DNA from: Shewanella sp. GD04112
Lineage (GTDB): Bacteria; Pseudomonadota; Gammaproteobacteria; Enterobacterales; Shewanellaceae
Assembly (NCBI RefSeq): GCF_029835735.1
Contig: NZ_JAOEAL010000001.1
Coordinates: forward strand, 2,418,001 to 2,482,000
Direction of reading: 5' to 3'
DNA length: 64,000 nt
Shown: piece by piece, positions 1 through 8,266 of the stretch
Position numbering within the stretch: position 1 is the first letter of the stretch
Layout: each line of letters opens with the position of its first letter
The notes under the pieces: generated by a model
Seen by the model: only the letters and a program-made list of their open reading frames with translations
Database searches by the model: none
What the model was told of the DNA's origin: nothing
Program-made: the position numbers and the translations under genes

Positions 1-2
1 TT

Positions 3-551
3 GAGGTAGCGTTTAAACCTGATTTGCATGAGGGACTTGCGATTGGCGCAAGTGTGGCAAATAACGGGGTATGTCTGACGGTGACTCAGGTCGTTGATGA
101 TAGGGTATTTTTCGATGTAGTGGAAGAGACCTTAAGGTTGACAAACCTTGCCAATTTGACCGTTGGTCAGCGGGTGAACATTGAGCGTTCTTTGACGTTC
201 GGTAGTGAAATCGGCGGCCATATCCTCTCGGGACACATTCATACCAAGGCGAAAGTTAGCCACATTAGTCACACCGAGCAGCATTATGATCTGACCTTAA
301 GCGTCGAGCCCAAATGGATGAACTATATCCTTTATAAAGGCTTTGTCGGGGTAAACGGTTGCAGCTTAACGGTCGGCGAGGTGACCGAGAGCAGTTTTAT
401 GCTGCACTTGATCCCAGAAACCCTCAAATTGACCAACTTAGGCCAGTGTCAGGTTGGAGATGAGCTAAATATCGAAATTGACAGCCAAACCCAAGCCATC
501 GTCGATACCGTCGAGCGTGTGCTGGCCAAACGTTTTAGCGGCCAATCTTAA
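3..551 (+). CDS. ribE: Riboflavin synthase, alpha subunit (5' end outside window)
   Basis: Catalyses dismutation of two 6,7-dimethyl-8-ribityllumazine molecules to riboflavin plus a pyrimidinedione, the last step of riboflavin synthesis in the cytosol. The reading frame is open from the window edge (position 3) to the TAA at 549-551, so the usual N-terminal MFTGIV segment and roughly 30 residues are missing. Two homologous lumazine-binding halves are visible. The first has GASVANNGVCLTV, ETLRLTNL and EIGGHILSGH; the second has YILYKGFVGVNGCSLTVGE and HLIPETLKLTNL, ending in VDTVERVLAK. This duplicated beta-barrel is diagnostic of the family. It converges on the next gene with only 9 bases between. 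The TTG at 24 is not the real start. Confidence 0.96.
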   Translation, partial: EVAFKPDLHEGLAIGASVANNGVCLTVTQVVDDRVFFDVVEETLRLTNLANLTVGQRVNIERSLTFGSEIGGHILSGHIHTKAKVSHISHTEQHYDLTLSVEPKWMNYILYKGFVGVNGCSLTVGEVTESSFMLHLIPETLKLTNLGQCQVGDELNIEIDSQTQAIVDTVERVLAKRFSGQS

Positions 552-560
552 GCTACATGC

Positions 561-761
561 CTAGTAAATTTGCTCGTCGTCCGAGTCAATATATAACTCT
601 ATGGTGCGGCGGGCATCATCCACATGTAAACGCAGGTGGATGGGATTACAACAAATTCGGCAGTCATCGTAATAATCCTGATCGCCGCTGCTGGCATCAA
701 TACTAATATGTTGATGGTGTCCGCAGTGGGGGCAGGCAATCACTTTATTCATGATCCTCAT
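561..761 (-). CDS. CPXCG-motif cysteine-rich small protein
   Basis: 66-residue protein with a CPHCG motif near residues 10-14 and a second Cys pair (CRICC, about residues 35-39), the arrangement of the small CPXCG zinc-ribbon family common in gammaproteobacteria. The second half is acidic. Biochemical role is unknown; structural zinc binding is an inference from the cysteines. The first ATG (761) is preferred over the ATG at 752 because GAGAGGAG lies seven bases before it, whereas the second ATG has a purine stretch only two bases upstream. Convergent with ribE. Confidence 0.85.
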   Translation of the reverse strand: MRIMNKVIACPHCGHHQHISIDASSGDQDYYDDCRICCNPIHLRLHVDDARRTIELYIDSDDEQIY

Positions 762-982
762 GGCGCAACTCCTCTCTAACGAATGCTAGGGATGACACTT
801 GTCGCTAAGCCTTCACACAGGCTTTAGTTGAGTATACAAGAATGTGCCGTGGCAACTTAGATAAAGTCGGTATCAAAATCTCTGTAACTAGATTTTTCCG
901 TTCATCTCAGCGCTGGGTACTTTTTTCACTGAGATTTATCTCGCGTAAAAACCGTCAAGCAATACGTACCGGCTAAGCTAAC

Positions 983-1243
983 TCAATCCTTTACTGTCAT
1001 CAGTTCGACAGGCGCCGTCGGTAATATGCCTTGCTCTATATTGTCACTAATGGCCTGTGATAGCTGTTCTATCTGCTGCAAAAGCTCGGCGTGGATATCG
1101 GCCTGTAAGCCTATGGCGTCGAATTGCACCGCTTGGAGTTGAATAGCTCGGGGGGCAGGTTGAGTGTGTGGCGTGGGGCTAACTGGGATTGGGTTCTGGG
1201 CGACTTGGCTAAGTGCAACCGTCAATAGGATACTCGTGAACAT
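983..1243 (-). CDS. Small secreted hypothetical protein
   Basis: 86-residue protein beginning MFTSILLTVALSQVAQ, a short hydrophobic segment that could act as a signal peptide, followed by a Pro-rich stretch (PIPVSPTPHTQPAPR) and a helical Gln/Glu-rich region with IHAELLQQIEQLSQAI. The ATG at 1243 is chosen because AAAGGAG stands five bases upstream. The longer frame, open back to 1321, would add a Cys/Arg-rich segment with no typical start signal. No family is recognised and function is unknown. It is transcribed away from thrS. Confidence 0.6.
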   Translation of the reverse strand: MFTSILLTVALSQVAQNPIPVSPTPHTQPAPRAIQLQAVQFDAIGLQADIHAELLQQIEQLSQAISDNIEQGILPTAPVELMTVKD

Positions 1244-1617
1244 ACCAACTCCTTTGGCTTCATTATTTACAGCGATGTGACGGCACGGTAGGCATGGTGG
1301 AAACCTCCAACCAACCCGCAATCATTTAACGCGCATAGCGTAGGGGTGTTAGATGACTGCCACATGAATGATTGACTGCAATATGATGAATTCACGGTAA
1401 ACTTTGCGGATTGGTGTTAATAAAGAAGCTGATTTGAGTGCTAAGCCTCGCAATTGGGCCATTTAACTTGCGTGCCTTAAAGACTATCCCGTAGAATAAC
1501 TGTCCTGCTACGCAAGGCGGCTAAGACTCCTGTACTGTCTTAACCTCGCGAGCATTCTCTTTTTACTTAATCACCATGTGGCCCTACGTGTGGGTCACCA
1601 CTGGACAAGGATATTTC
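1244..1617 (+). other. thrS 5' leader / intergenic region (374 bp)
   Basis: No gene is seen between the small secreted protein and thrS. The last 100 bases contain two hairpins annotated separately (1522-1542 and 1578-1598) followed by AAGG at 1607-1610, seven bases before the thrS ATG. The length and arrangement resemble the long autoregulatory thrS leader known from E. coli. Confidence 0.7.
1522..1598 (+). promoter_or_regulatory. Candidate thrS translational operator mimicking tRNA-Thr
   Basis: Hairpin at 1578-1598: arms GTGGCCC and GGGTCAC (one G-U pair) enclose a seven-base loop TACGTGT, in which the third to fifth loop bases (1587-1589) read CGT, the CGU anticodon of a tRNA-Thr. It ends 19 bases before the start codon, just ahead of the ribosome-binding site. 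An upstream hairpin at 1522-1542 (TAAGAC / GTCTTA arms, nine-base loop) sits where the second recognition arm of the E. coli thrS operator would be. In E. coli, ThrRS binds such an operator and blocks its own translation. The structure is read from the sequence; autoregulation here is inferred. Confidence 0.7.
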
Positions 1618-3546
1618 ATGCCTGTAATTACACTTCCTGATGGTAGCAAGCGCGAGTTTGCACATCCCGTATCGACTCTCGATGTTGCCGCTGATATCGG
1701 CCCTGGTCTTGCTAAAGCCTGTATCGCTGGTCGCGTGAATGGCGAACTAAAAGACGCTTGCGATCTGATCGAAACCGATGCTGAACTTTCTATTATTACC
1801 GCTAAAGACGAAGAAGGTATTGAAATCCTTCGCCATTCTTGCGCGCATTTATTAGGCCATGCAATCAAGCAATTATGGCCACAAACCAAGATGGCGATCG
1901 GTCCTGTGATCGATAACGGCTTCTATTACGACATCGATCTTGAGCACAAGCTGACTCAAGAAGATATCGAAGCCCTCGAAAAACGTATGCTGGAATTGGC
2001 GAAAACCAATTACGACGTAGTCAAACGCGTTGTGAGCTGGCAAGAAGCCCGTGATACCTTTGCCGCACGCGGTGAAGAATACAAGATCGCGATTCTGGAT
2101 GAGAACATCAGCAAAGATGCAACTCCAGCGCTGTATCATCACGAAGAATACACCGACATGTGTCGTGGTCCACACGTGCCAAACATGCGTTTCTGCCACC
2201 ATTTCAAATTGATGAGCATTGCTGGCGCTTACTGGCGCGGTAACTCTGAAAACAAGATGCTGCAACGTATTTACGGTACAGCATGGGCGGATAAAAAAGC
2301 CCTGAGCACCCATTTAGCCCGCCTCGAAGAAGCGGCTAAACGTGACCACCGTAAAATAGGTAAGCAACTTGACCTCTACCATATGCAAGAAGAAGCACCA
2401 GGCATGGTGTTCTGGCATAACGACGGTTGGAGCATCTTCCTCGAATTAGAACGTTTCATTCGCCGTAAGTTAAATCAATACACTTACCAAGAAGTGAAAG
2501 GTCCGTTGATGATGGACCGCGTTTTGTGGGAACGTTCCGGTCACTGGGATAAATACTCAGAAGCCATGTTCACAACCAGCAGTGAAAACCGTGAATATGC
2601 GGTTAAGCCAATGAACTGCCCAGGCCACGTACAGATCTTCAACCAAGGCTTGAAATCTTACCGTGATCTGCCACTGCGTATGGCGGAATTTGGTTGCTGT
2701 CACCGCAATGAGCCATCAGGTTCACTGCATGGGCTGATGCGCGTACGTGGTTTTACTCAAGACGATGCCCATATCTTCTGTACTGAAGATCAAGTTCAAG
2801 CAGAAGTTAGCTCTTGTATCCAAATGGTATACGACACTTACTCGACATTTGGCTTTGAGAACATCGTTGTAAAACTGTCAACTCGCCCTGAAAAACGTAT
2901 CGGTGACGATGCAATGTGGGACAGAGCCGAAGAAGCACTCAAGCAAGCCTTACGTGCGAACAATATCGAATTCACCATTTTACCGGGTGAAGGTGCCTTC
3001 TACGGTCCTAAGATTGAATTCACGCTGCACGACTGTTTAGACCGTGCATGGCAATGCGGTACTGTGCAATTAGACTACGCATTACCGAGCCGTTTAGGTG
3101 CAACTTATGTCGCCGAAGATAACAGCCGTCAAACGCCTGTGATGATCCATCGTGCGATTTTAGGCTCGTTGGAGCGTTTCTTAGGTATTTTGATCGAAGA
3201 ATACGCAGGTCGTTTCCCAACTTGGTTGGCTCCAATGCAAGTTGTCGTGATGAATATCACCGACAAACAGGCTGATTATGTTGAAGAAGTGGTCAAATTC
3301 TTCAAAGAACAAGGTATTCGCGCCTCATTTGACTTGAGGAATGAGAAAATAGGCTTTAAAATACGCGAGCACACCTTAAGGCGTGTTCCTTATTTATTGG
3401 TCGTTGGCGATCAGGAAATGGAAAATAAGGAAGTTGCGGTGCGTACACGTGATGGCGTTGACTTAGGTAAGATGCGAATTGAAGATTTCGCCGCTAAGAT
3501 CCATCAACAAATTTCGCTCCGTAGTCTCAAATTGTTGGAGGAATAG
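1618..3546 (+). CDS. thrS: Threonine--tRNA ligase
   Basis: Charges tRNA-Thr in the cytosol. 642 residues, the same length as E. coli ThrRS. Starts [14 protein letters not shown] at 1618, with AAGG seven bases before; the in-frame ATG at 1576 is rejected because it lies within the leader and would add an unrelated 14-residue tail that overlaps the operator hairpin. Domain order: N-terminal TGS domain (about 1-62), editing/second additional domain with the [10 protein letters not shown] zinc-like motif (about 73-225), class II catalytic core with motif 2 ([22 protein letters not shown]) and motif 3 ([11 protein letters not shown]), then a C-terminal anticodon-binding domain. First gene of a translation operon; its TAG ends three bases before the infC start. 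Confidence 0.98.
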
Positions 3547-3549
3547 GTC

Positions 3550-4092
3550 ATAAAGATCAAGAAAACAGCAGGGCGTCAGCTGGCCCCTAATAGAATCAAT
3601 GAAGAAATCACAGGTGTACCAGAAGTACGCTTAACCGGCATTGATGGTGAAGCTATTGGTGTGGTGAGCATCAGAGATGCTCAGAATTTGGCAGATGAAG
3701 CGGGTGTAGACCTAGTCGAAATTAGTCCAAACGCTGAACCTCCAGTATGTCGCATTATGGACTACGGTAAGTTCCTATTTGATAAAGCGAAAGCTCAAAA
3801 GGAACAAAAGAAGAAGCAAAAACAGGTTCAGGTTAAGGAAATCAAATTCCGTCCTGGAACTGACGAAAACGACTATCAGGTAAAACTACGCAACCTGATA
3901 CGTTTTCTGGAAGACGGGGACAAAGCGAAAATTACGCTGCGTTTCCGAGGCCGCGAAATGGCTCACCAAAACCTAGGTATGGATCTATTGAACCGTATCA
4001 AAACAGATTTGGATGAGTATGCAATTGTTGAATCCTTCCCGAAAATGGAAGGCCGACAAGCCATTATGGTGCTCGCGCCTAAAAAGAAATAA
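3550..4092 (+). CDS. infC: Translation initiation factor IF-3 (non-canonical ATA start)
   Basis: Binds the 30S subunit and discriminates against poor start codons. The conserved body (NRINEEITG..., VDLVEISPNAEPPVCRIMDYGKF, RGREMAHQNLG, ending VLAPKKK) matches IF-3. The first ATG/GTG in frame (3661/3664) would delete the N-terminal domain. The frame is open upstream, and GGAGG at 3537-3541 lies eight bases before ATA at 3550, the same geometry as the AUU start of E. coli infC. ATC at 3556 is a less well spaced alternative. Gives 180 residues, the usual length. Rare start codons in infC are known to allow IF-3 to repress its own translation; the same is likely here. Confidence 0.95.
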   Translation: MKIKKTAGRQLAPNRINEEITGVPEVRLTGIDGEAIGVVSIRDAQNLADEAGVDLVEISPNAEPPVCRIMDYGKFLFDKAKAQKEQKKKQKQVQVKEIKFRPGTDENDYQVKLRNLIRFLEDGDKAKITLRFRGREMAHQNLGMDLLNRIKTDLDEYAIVESFPKMEGRQAIMVLAPKKK

Positions 4093-4112
4093 GTAGGGCA
4101 ACCTATAAAAGT

Positions 4113-4147
4113 AGCGAAGGCTATATGCCTTCGCTCGCCTTGCTTTT
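4113..4147 (+). promoter_or_regulatory. Hairpin with T-rich tail before rpmI
   Basis: A perfect nine-base-pair stem AGCGAAGGC / GCCTTCGCT with a five-base loop (4113-4135), followed by CGCCTTGCTTTTTATTT. It lies between infC and rpmI and could be a partial terminator/attenuator, or part of the leader bound by L20 as in E. coli. The stem is certain; the role is inferred. Confidence 0.5.
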
Positions 4148-4177
4148 TATTTAACATCCCAATGCGGAGTTTTAGTA

Positions 4178-4372
4178 ATGCCTAAAATGAAAACCGACAG
4201 AGGTGTAGCGAAGCGTTTTAAGAAAACCGCTAATGGTTTCAAGCGCAAGCAAGCCCATTTACGTCACATTCTGACCAAAAAGAGCACTAAGCGTAAGCGT
4301 CACTTACGTAACAAGTGTTTAGTTGCTAAAGTTGACGTTCCAGCAATCGCGCGTCAATTACCATACGCTTAA
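4178..4372 (+). CDS. rpmI: 50S ribosomal protein L35 (bL35)
   Basis: 64-residue, very basic protein: [17 protein letters not shown] opening, the [15 protein letters not shown] segment and terminal IARQLPYA are characteristic of bL35. Length matches the family. It is the third gene of the thrS-infC-rpmI-rplT cluster, and rplT follows after 16 bases, so both are probably co-translated under L20 feedback as in enterobacteria. Confidence 0.98.
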
Positions 4373-4388
4373 TTTAGGAGATTAGAAA

Positions 4389-4745
4389 ATGCCAAGAGTT
4401 AAGCGTGGTGTAACCGCACGTGCTCGTCACAAGAAAGTTTTAAAATTAGCTAAAGGTTATTATGGCGCTCGTAGCCGTACTTACCGCGTTGCTGTTCAAG
4501 CAGTAACTAAAGCTGGTCAATATGCTTACCGTGACCGTCGTCAGAAAAAACGTCAATTCCGTCAACTGTGGATTGCACGTATTAATGCTGCAGCTCGTCA
4601 AAATGGTCTGTCTTACAGCCGTTTCATCAACGGTCTGAAAAAGGCGTCTATCGAAATCGATCGTAAGATTTTGGCTGACATCGCTGTATTCGACAAAGTT
4701 GTATTCGCAACTTTAGTTGAAAAAGCAAAAGAAGCGTTAAACTAA
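4389..4745 (+). CDS. rplT: 50S ribosomal protein L20 (bL20)
   Basis: 118-residue basic protein with the bL20 signature: [16 protein letters not shown] start, [34 protein letters not shown] and [19 protein letters not shown]. Binds 23S rRNA early in 50S assembly; in E. coli it also represses rpmI-rplT translation. A good AGGAG lies before its ATG. A strong terminator follows, so pheST does not directly continue this operon, unlike in E. coli. Confidence 0.98.
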
Positions 4746-4769
4746 GCAATTAGTTTGCCGCACTTAAGA

Positions 4770-4793
4770 GGGGACCATTCGGTCCCTTTTTTT
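4770..4793 (+). terminator. Terminator of the thrS-rplT operon
   Basis: GGGACC / GGTCCC stem with a four-base ATTC loop, followed directly by seven T residues. Confidence 0.92.
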
Positions 4794-4853
4794 GTTGCTG
4801 TGACCCGTCCAAAATAGCGTTGAGGCTTGCTTCAGGCGAGTCACAAAATACAG

Positions 4854-4884
4854 ATAAAAAAATAGCAGGCTGATGCCTGCTATT
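4854..4884 (-). terminator. Terminator downstream of trxB
   Basis: Ten-base-pair stem AATAGCAGGC / GCCTGCTATT with a TGAT loop; on the minus strand it is followed by a T run (complement of the A run at 4856-4862). It lies just past the trxB stop codon. Confidence 0.88.
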
Positions 4885-4938
4885 TCTATTTGAATCTCGC
4901 TAAAACTAAGAACCAGATCCGATGGTTTCTGCGCGTGA

Positions 4939-5892
4939 TTATTTTTTAGCGTCTAAGTAACGCTCAGCATCTAATGCTGCCATACAACCGGTACCCGCAG
5001 AGGTAATCGCTTGACGGTAATGTTGGTCCATAACGTCACCCGCGGCAAACACACCTTCAATGCTGGTTTGGGTCGCATTACCTTGAAGGCCGCTTTGCAC
5101 CTTCAGATAACCGTTGTTCATCTCTAACTGGCCTTCGAAAATCCCAGTATTTGGGCTGTGACCAATGGCCACGAACACACCGGCAACAGCCAGATCTGTG
5201 ATAGCGCCATCTTTGGTGCTCTTCATTTTCAGGCCTGTCACACCCATAGCGTCACCAACCACTTCTTCCATGGTTTGATCTAGGTGCAGGATAATGTTGC
5301 CGTTAGCTACTTTATCCATTAAACGGTCGATAAGGATTTTCTCTGAGCGGAAGGTGTCACGGCGATGAATTAAGTGCACTTCGGCGGCGATGTTACTCAA
5401 ATACAGCGCTTCTTCAACGGCTGTGTTACCACCACCAATGACTGCAACTTTCTGATTGCGATAGAAGAAACCATCACAGGTCGCACAAGCCGATACGCCG
5501 CGTCCTTTGAACGCTTCTTCTGACTCCAGACCTAAGTAACGAGCTGAGGCGCCTGTCGCAATGATCAGCGCATCACAGGTGTATTCACCGTTATCGCCTT
5601 TTAGACGGAAAGGGCGCTCAGTCAGTGTGACTTCATTGATATGGTCGAAAAGGATTTCAGTATCAAACTTTTCCGCATGCTTTTGCATACGTTCCATTAA
5701 TGCTGGACCCGTTAAGTCTTCTGCATCACCTGGCCAGTTTTCAACTTCAGTCGTGGTGGTTAACTGACCACCTTGCTGCATACCTGTAATCATCACAGGC
5801 TTTAAGTTTGCGCGCGCAGCATAAACTGCGGCCGTGTATCCTGCGGGACCTGAACCTAAAATCAATAGGTTACTGTGTCTGACTTGGCTCAT
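4939..5892 (-). CDS. trxB: Thioredoxin-disulfide reductase
   Basis: NADPH-dependent flavoenzyme that reduces thioredoxin in the cytosol. 317 residues from MSQVRHSN. FAD-binding GSGPAG motif at about 13-18, redox-active CATC at 136-139 in the ACATCDGFF context, NADPH-binding GGGNTAVEEA, and C-terminal FAD contact AAGDVMD. The ATG at 5892 is chosen because GGAGAG precedes it by four bases and the N-terminus aligns with E. coli TrxB; the ORF extends ten residues upstream without support. Convergent with rplT, each side with its own terminator. Confidence 0.97.
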   Translation of the reverse strand: MSQVRHSNLLILGSGPAGYTAAVYAARANLKPVMITGMQQGGQLTTTTEVENWPGDAEDLTGPALMERMQKHAEKFDTEILFDHINEVTLTERPFRLKGDNGEYTCDALIIATGASARYLGLESEEAFKGRGVSACATCDGFFYRNQKVAVIGGGNTAVEEALYLSNIAAEVHLIHRRDTFRSEKILIDRLMDKVANGNIILHLDQTMEEVVGDAMGVTGLKMKSTKDGAITDLAVAGVFVAIGHSPNTGIFEGQLEMNNGYLKVQSGLQGNATQTSIEGVFAAGDVMDQHYRQAITSAGTGCMAALDAERYLDAKK

Positions 5893-6071
5893 TTTTCTCT
5901 CCGTGCCTTTAGCAAATTGCATGGATTGTAGGGAATTTACCTGTAGGGGTAAAGCGCTGTTTGGTGATTCTTTTAGATTATGCTAATCGAATCCTAAGGC
6001 AAATTGTCAGCCTGAGTTTACTAAGGCTTTGGCTTAAACCCCGCACGGGTGAAGATATTTGTGATCAGCAT

Positions 6072-6100
6072 AAAAAATCGGCCTCAACAGAGTGAGGCCG
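6072..6100 (-). terminator. Terminator of ald
   Basis: CGGCCTCA / TGAGGCCG stem (6079-6100) with a short loop; on the minus strand it is followed by ATTTTTT. About 40 bases past the ald stop codon. Confidence 0.88.
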
Positions 6101-6142
6101 AACAAAGCAGAGTAGGTCTGAAGGACCTAGGCTCTCATATGA

Positions 6143-7258
6143 TTAGGCTAATAAACTTGCTGGCGCTGTGTACTCAAGATTTAATGCTTGCGCCACTTCT
6201 TTACAAACCAGTTTGCCGTGCATCACGTTCAAACCGTTCAGTAAGTGTTTGTCTTGTAGTAGGGCAGCTTTATAACCTAAGTTAGCTAACTTAAGGATAT
6301 AAGGCAGAGTCGCGTTATTCAGGGCGAAGGTTGAAGTGCGGGCAACAGCACCTGGCATGTTCGCGACACAGTAATGCACTACATCATCAACGATGTAAGT
6401 TGGATCTTGGTGAGTCGTTGCATGTGAAGTTTCCACACAACCACCTTGGTCGATTGCTACGTCAACGATAGCACTACCTGGCTTCATGCGAGCGATCATG
6501 CTACGTGTCACAAGCTTAGGCGCCGCAGCACCTGGAATTAATACGCCACCAATCACGAGATCAGCTTCTAATACATGGCGCTCGATCGCATCGGCAGTTG
6601 AGTAAACAGCCTTAACTGCAGAACCAAATTGTACGTTTAAGCGACGCAGTGCATCGATGCTACGGTCAAGCACTACAACATCAGCACCCATGCCCACAGC
6701 CATTTGTGCAGCATTGGTACCAACCATACCACCGCCGATGATCACAACTTTTGCAGGCTCGACACCTGGTACACCGCCTAAAAGCATGCCACGGCCACCA
6801 GAAGATTTTTCCAGCGCCATCGCACCCGCTTGAATAGACATGCGACCAGCCACTTCTGACATTGGGGCCAGCAAAGGTAAGCCACCACGGTCATCGGTTA
6901 CTGTTTCGTAAGCGATACATACGGCACCACTTTTAATTAAATCTTCAGTTTGTGGTAAATCCGGCGCTAAATGCAGATAAGTGAATAAAATCTGGTCATG
7001 ACGCAGCATAGCGCGTTCGACTGCTTGAGGCTCTTTTACCTTTACGATCATCTCTGCTTTAGCAAAGACTTCAGCAGCAGTTGCTAATATTTCGGCACCT
7101 GCATCAACATAATCCTGATCTGAAAAACCAATTCCCGTGCCGGCATTCGTTTCGACAAACACTTCATGACCTTTGATGGTCAATTCGCGAACGCTTGAAG
7201 GAACCATACCGACACGATACTCGTGGTTTTTAATTTCCTTTGGTACACCAATAATCAT
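6143..7258 (-). CDS. ald: Alanine dehydrogenase
   Basis: Reversible NAD-dependent deamination of L-alanine to pyruvate and ammonium. 371 residues, normal for the family. Diagnostic features: N-terminal MIIGVPKEIKNHEYRVGMVPSS, the substrate-binding KVKEPQ segment, HLAPD, the NAD-binding Rossmann stretch VVIIGGGMVGTNAAQMAVGMGADVVVLD and DVAIDQGGCVETS. Divergent from an lrp gene whose product probably controls it; the 180-bp shared region is AT-rich. Its own terminator follows. Confidence 0.97.
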   Translation of the reverse strand: MIIGVPKEIKNHEYRVGMVPSSVRELTIKGHEVFVETNAGTGIGFSDQDYVDAGAEILATAAEVFAKAEMIVKVKEPQAVERAMLRHDQILFTYLHLAPDLPQTEDLIKSGAVCIAYETVTDDRGGLPLLAPMSEVAGRMSIQAGAMALEKSSGGRGMLLGGVPGVEPAKVVIIGGGMVGTNAAQMAVGMGADVVVLDRSIDALRRLNVQFGSAVKAVYSTADAIERHVLEADLVIGGVLIPGAAAPKLVTRSMIARMKPGSAIVDVAIDQGGCVETSHATTHQDPTYIVDDVVHYCVANMPGAVARTSTFALNNATLPYILKLANLGYKAALLQDKHLLNGLNVMHGKLVCKEVAQALNLEYTAPASLLA

Positions 7259-7438
7259 TTTTGAGCCTCAATTGCCTGAAAAACCCACTTTTAATGGGCA
7301 TAATTGTTATTTTATCGTGACCTGAACGTGATTAATTCAGGGATATCTAGTATAGTATCGGCGACGCAGTTTATGCTGCTGAACTTTAGACATACGTAGA
7401 ATAAAATGTTGTTTTAGTGATAAAGCAAGGTTAAATAA

Positions 7439-7945
7439 ATGGCATATAATAAAAAGAGTCCTGTAAAAGACTTGGATCGCATCGATCGCAACATTCTTAA
7501 TGAATTACAAATTGATGGACGCATTTCAAATGTGGAACTGTCTAAAAGAGTAGGATTAAGTCCCACTCCGTGTTTAGAAAGAGTGAAACGACTCGAAAAG
7601 CAAGGATATATCAACGGCTATACCGCCTTGGTAAATCCTCATTTCTTGGGTGCATCCCTACTGGTATTCGTGGAAATCACCTTGAGCCGTGATACTCCCG
7701 AAGTATTTGATAAGTTTAATCGCGCTGTGCAACTGTTAGATGATATTCAAGAGTGTCATCTGGTTTCTGGTGACTTTGACTACTTATTGAAGACACGTGT
7801 TTCTGATATGTCAGCTTATCGCCGTTTACTCGGTGAGACGCTGCTGAAATTACCTTCAGTGTCCGATACCCGTACTTACGTGGTGATGGAAGAAGTGAAA
7901 CACACGAGTCGTGTCGCGATAAACCATCTGCTCTCCGATATTTAA
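7439..7945 (+). CDS. lrp: Leucine-responsive regulatory protein
   Basis: 168-residue Lrp/AsnC-family regulator. N-terminal winged HTH (about 12-60: LDRIDRNILNELQIDGRISNVELSKRVGLSPTPCLERVKRLEKQGYI) closely resembles E. coli Lrp, and the C-terminal RAM/ligand-binding domain contains GDFDYLLKTRVSD. Global regulator of amino-acid metabolism; the divergent alanine dehydrogenase gene is a plausible direct target. Upstream ribosome-binding signal is weak (AAGG). A clear terminator follows. Confidence 0.95.
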   Translation: MAYNKKSPVKDLDRIDRNILNELQIDGRISNVELSKRVGLSPTPCLERVKRLEKQGYINGYTALVNPHFLGASLLVFVEITLSRDTPEVFDKFNRAVQLLDDIQECHLVSGDFDYLLKTRVSDMSAYRRLLGETLLKLPSVSDTRTYVVMEEVKHTSRVAINHLLSDI

Positions 7946-8266
7946 TACCCTGAACGTTTACAATAAGGGGCCTCGGCCCCTTATTTATTCCTACGATCAC
8001 CGTTTCGAACTCAAAAATGACCTTGCTTAGCCCTTAGGTTTGCCAGCTTAAGGGCGAATTTTTATCTGGTTTTTATCTTCTGTTCAGCGGGTAAATTGGT
8101 TGCATAATAGTCAGTTAATGTTGAAAACCTGTGCTTTAGGTCATTAGCGCCGATTTTTTGCCTTGTACCAGTAATTCTTAGGATAAAAACGCCCTAAGAT
8201 GCTCCACATTTAGTGGGATTCTGGTATCGTTAGCCCACCTGTTTTCATTTTTATGGATTAAGTCGT
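7946..8266 (+). other. lrp-ftsK intergenic region (321 bp)
   Basis: No gene seen. It begins with the lrp terminator (7962-7988). A second hairpin, GCCCTTA (8030-8036) / TAAGGGC (8049-8055), is followed by GAATTTTTAT and could be another terminator. A weak inverted repeat CTTAGG / CCTAAG lies near 8177-8198 in the presumed ftsK promoter region. Confidence 0.5.
7962..7988 (+). terminator. Terminator of lrp
   Basis: Eleven-base-pair stem AATAAGGGGCC / GGCCCCTTATT with a two-base apex (a four-base loop if the last pair opens), followed by TATT. Confidence 0.85.
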
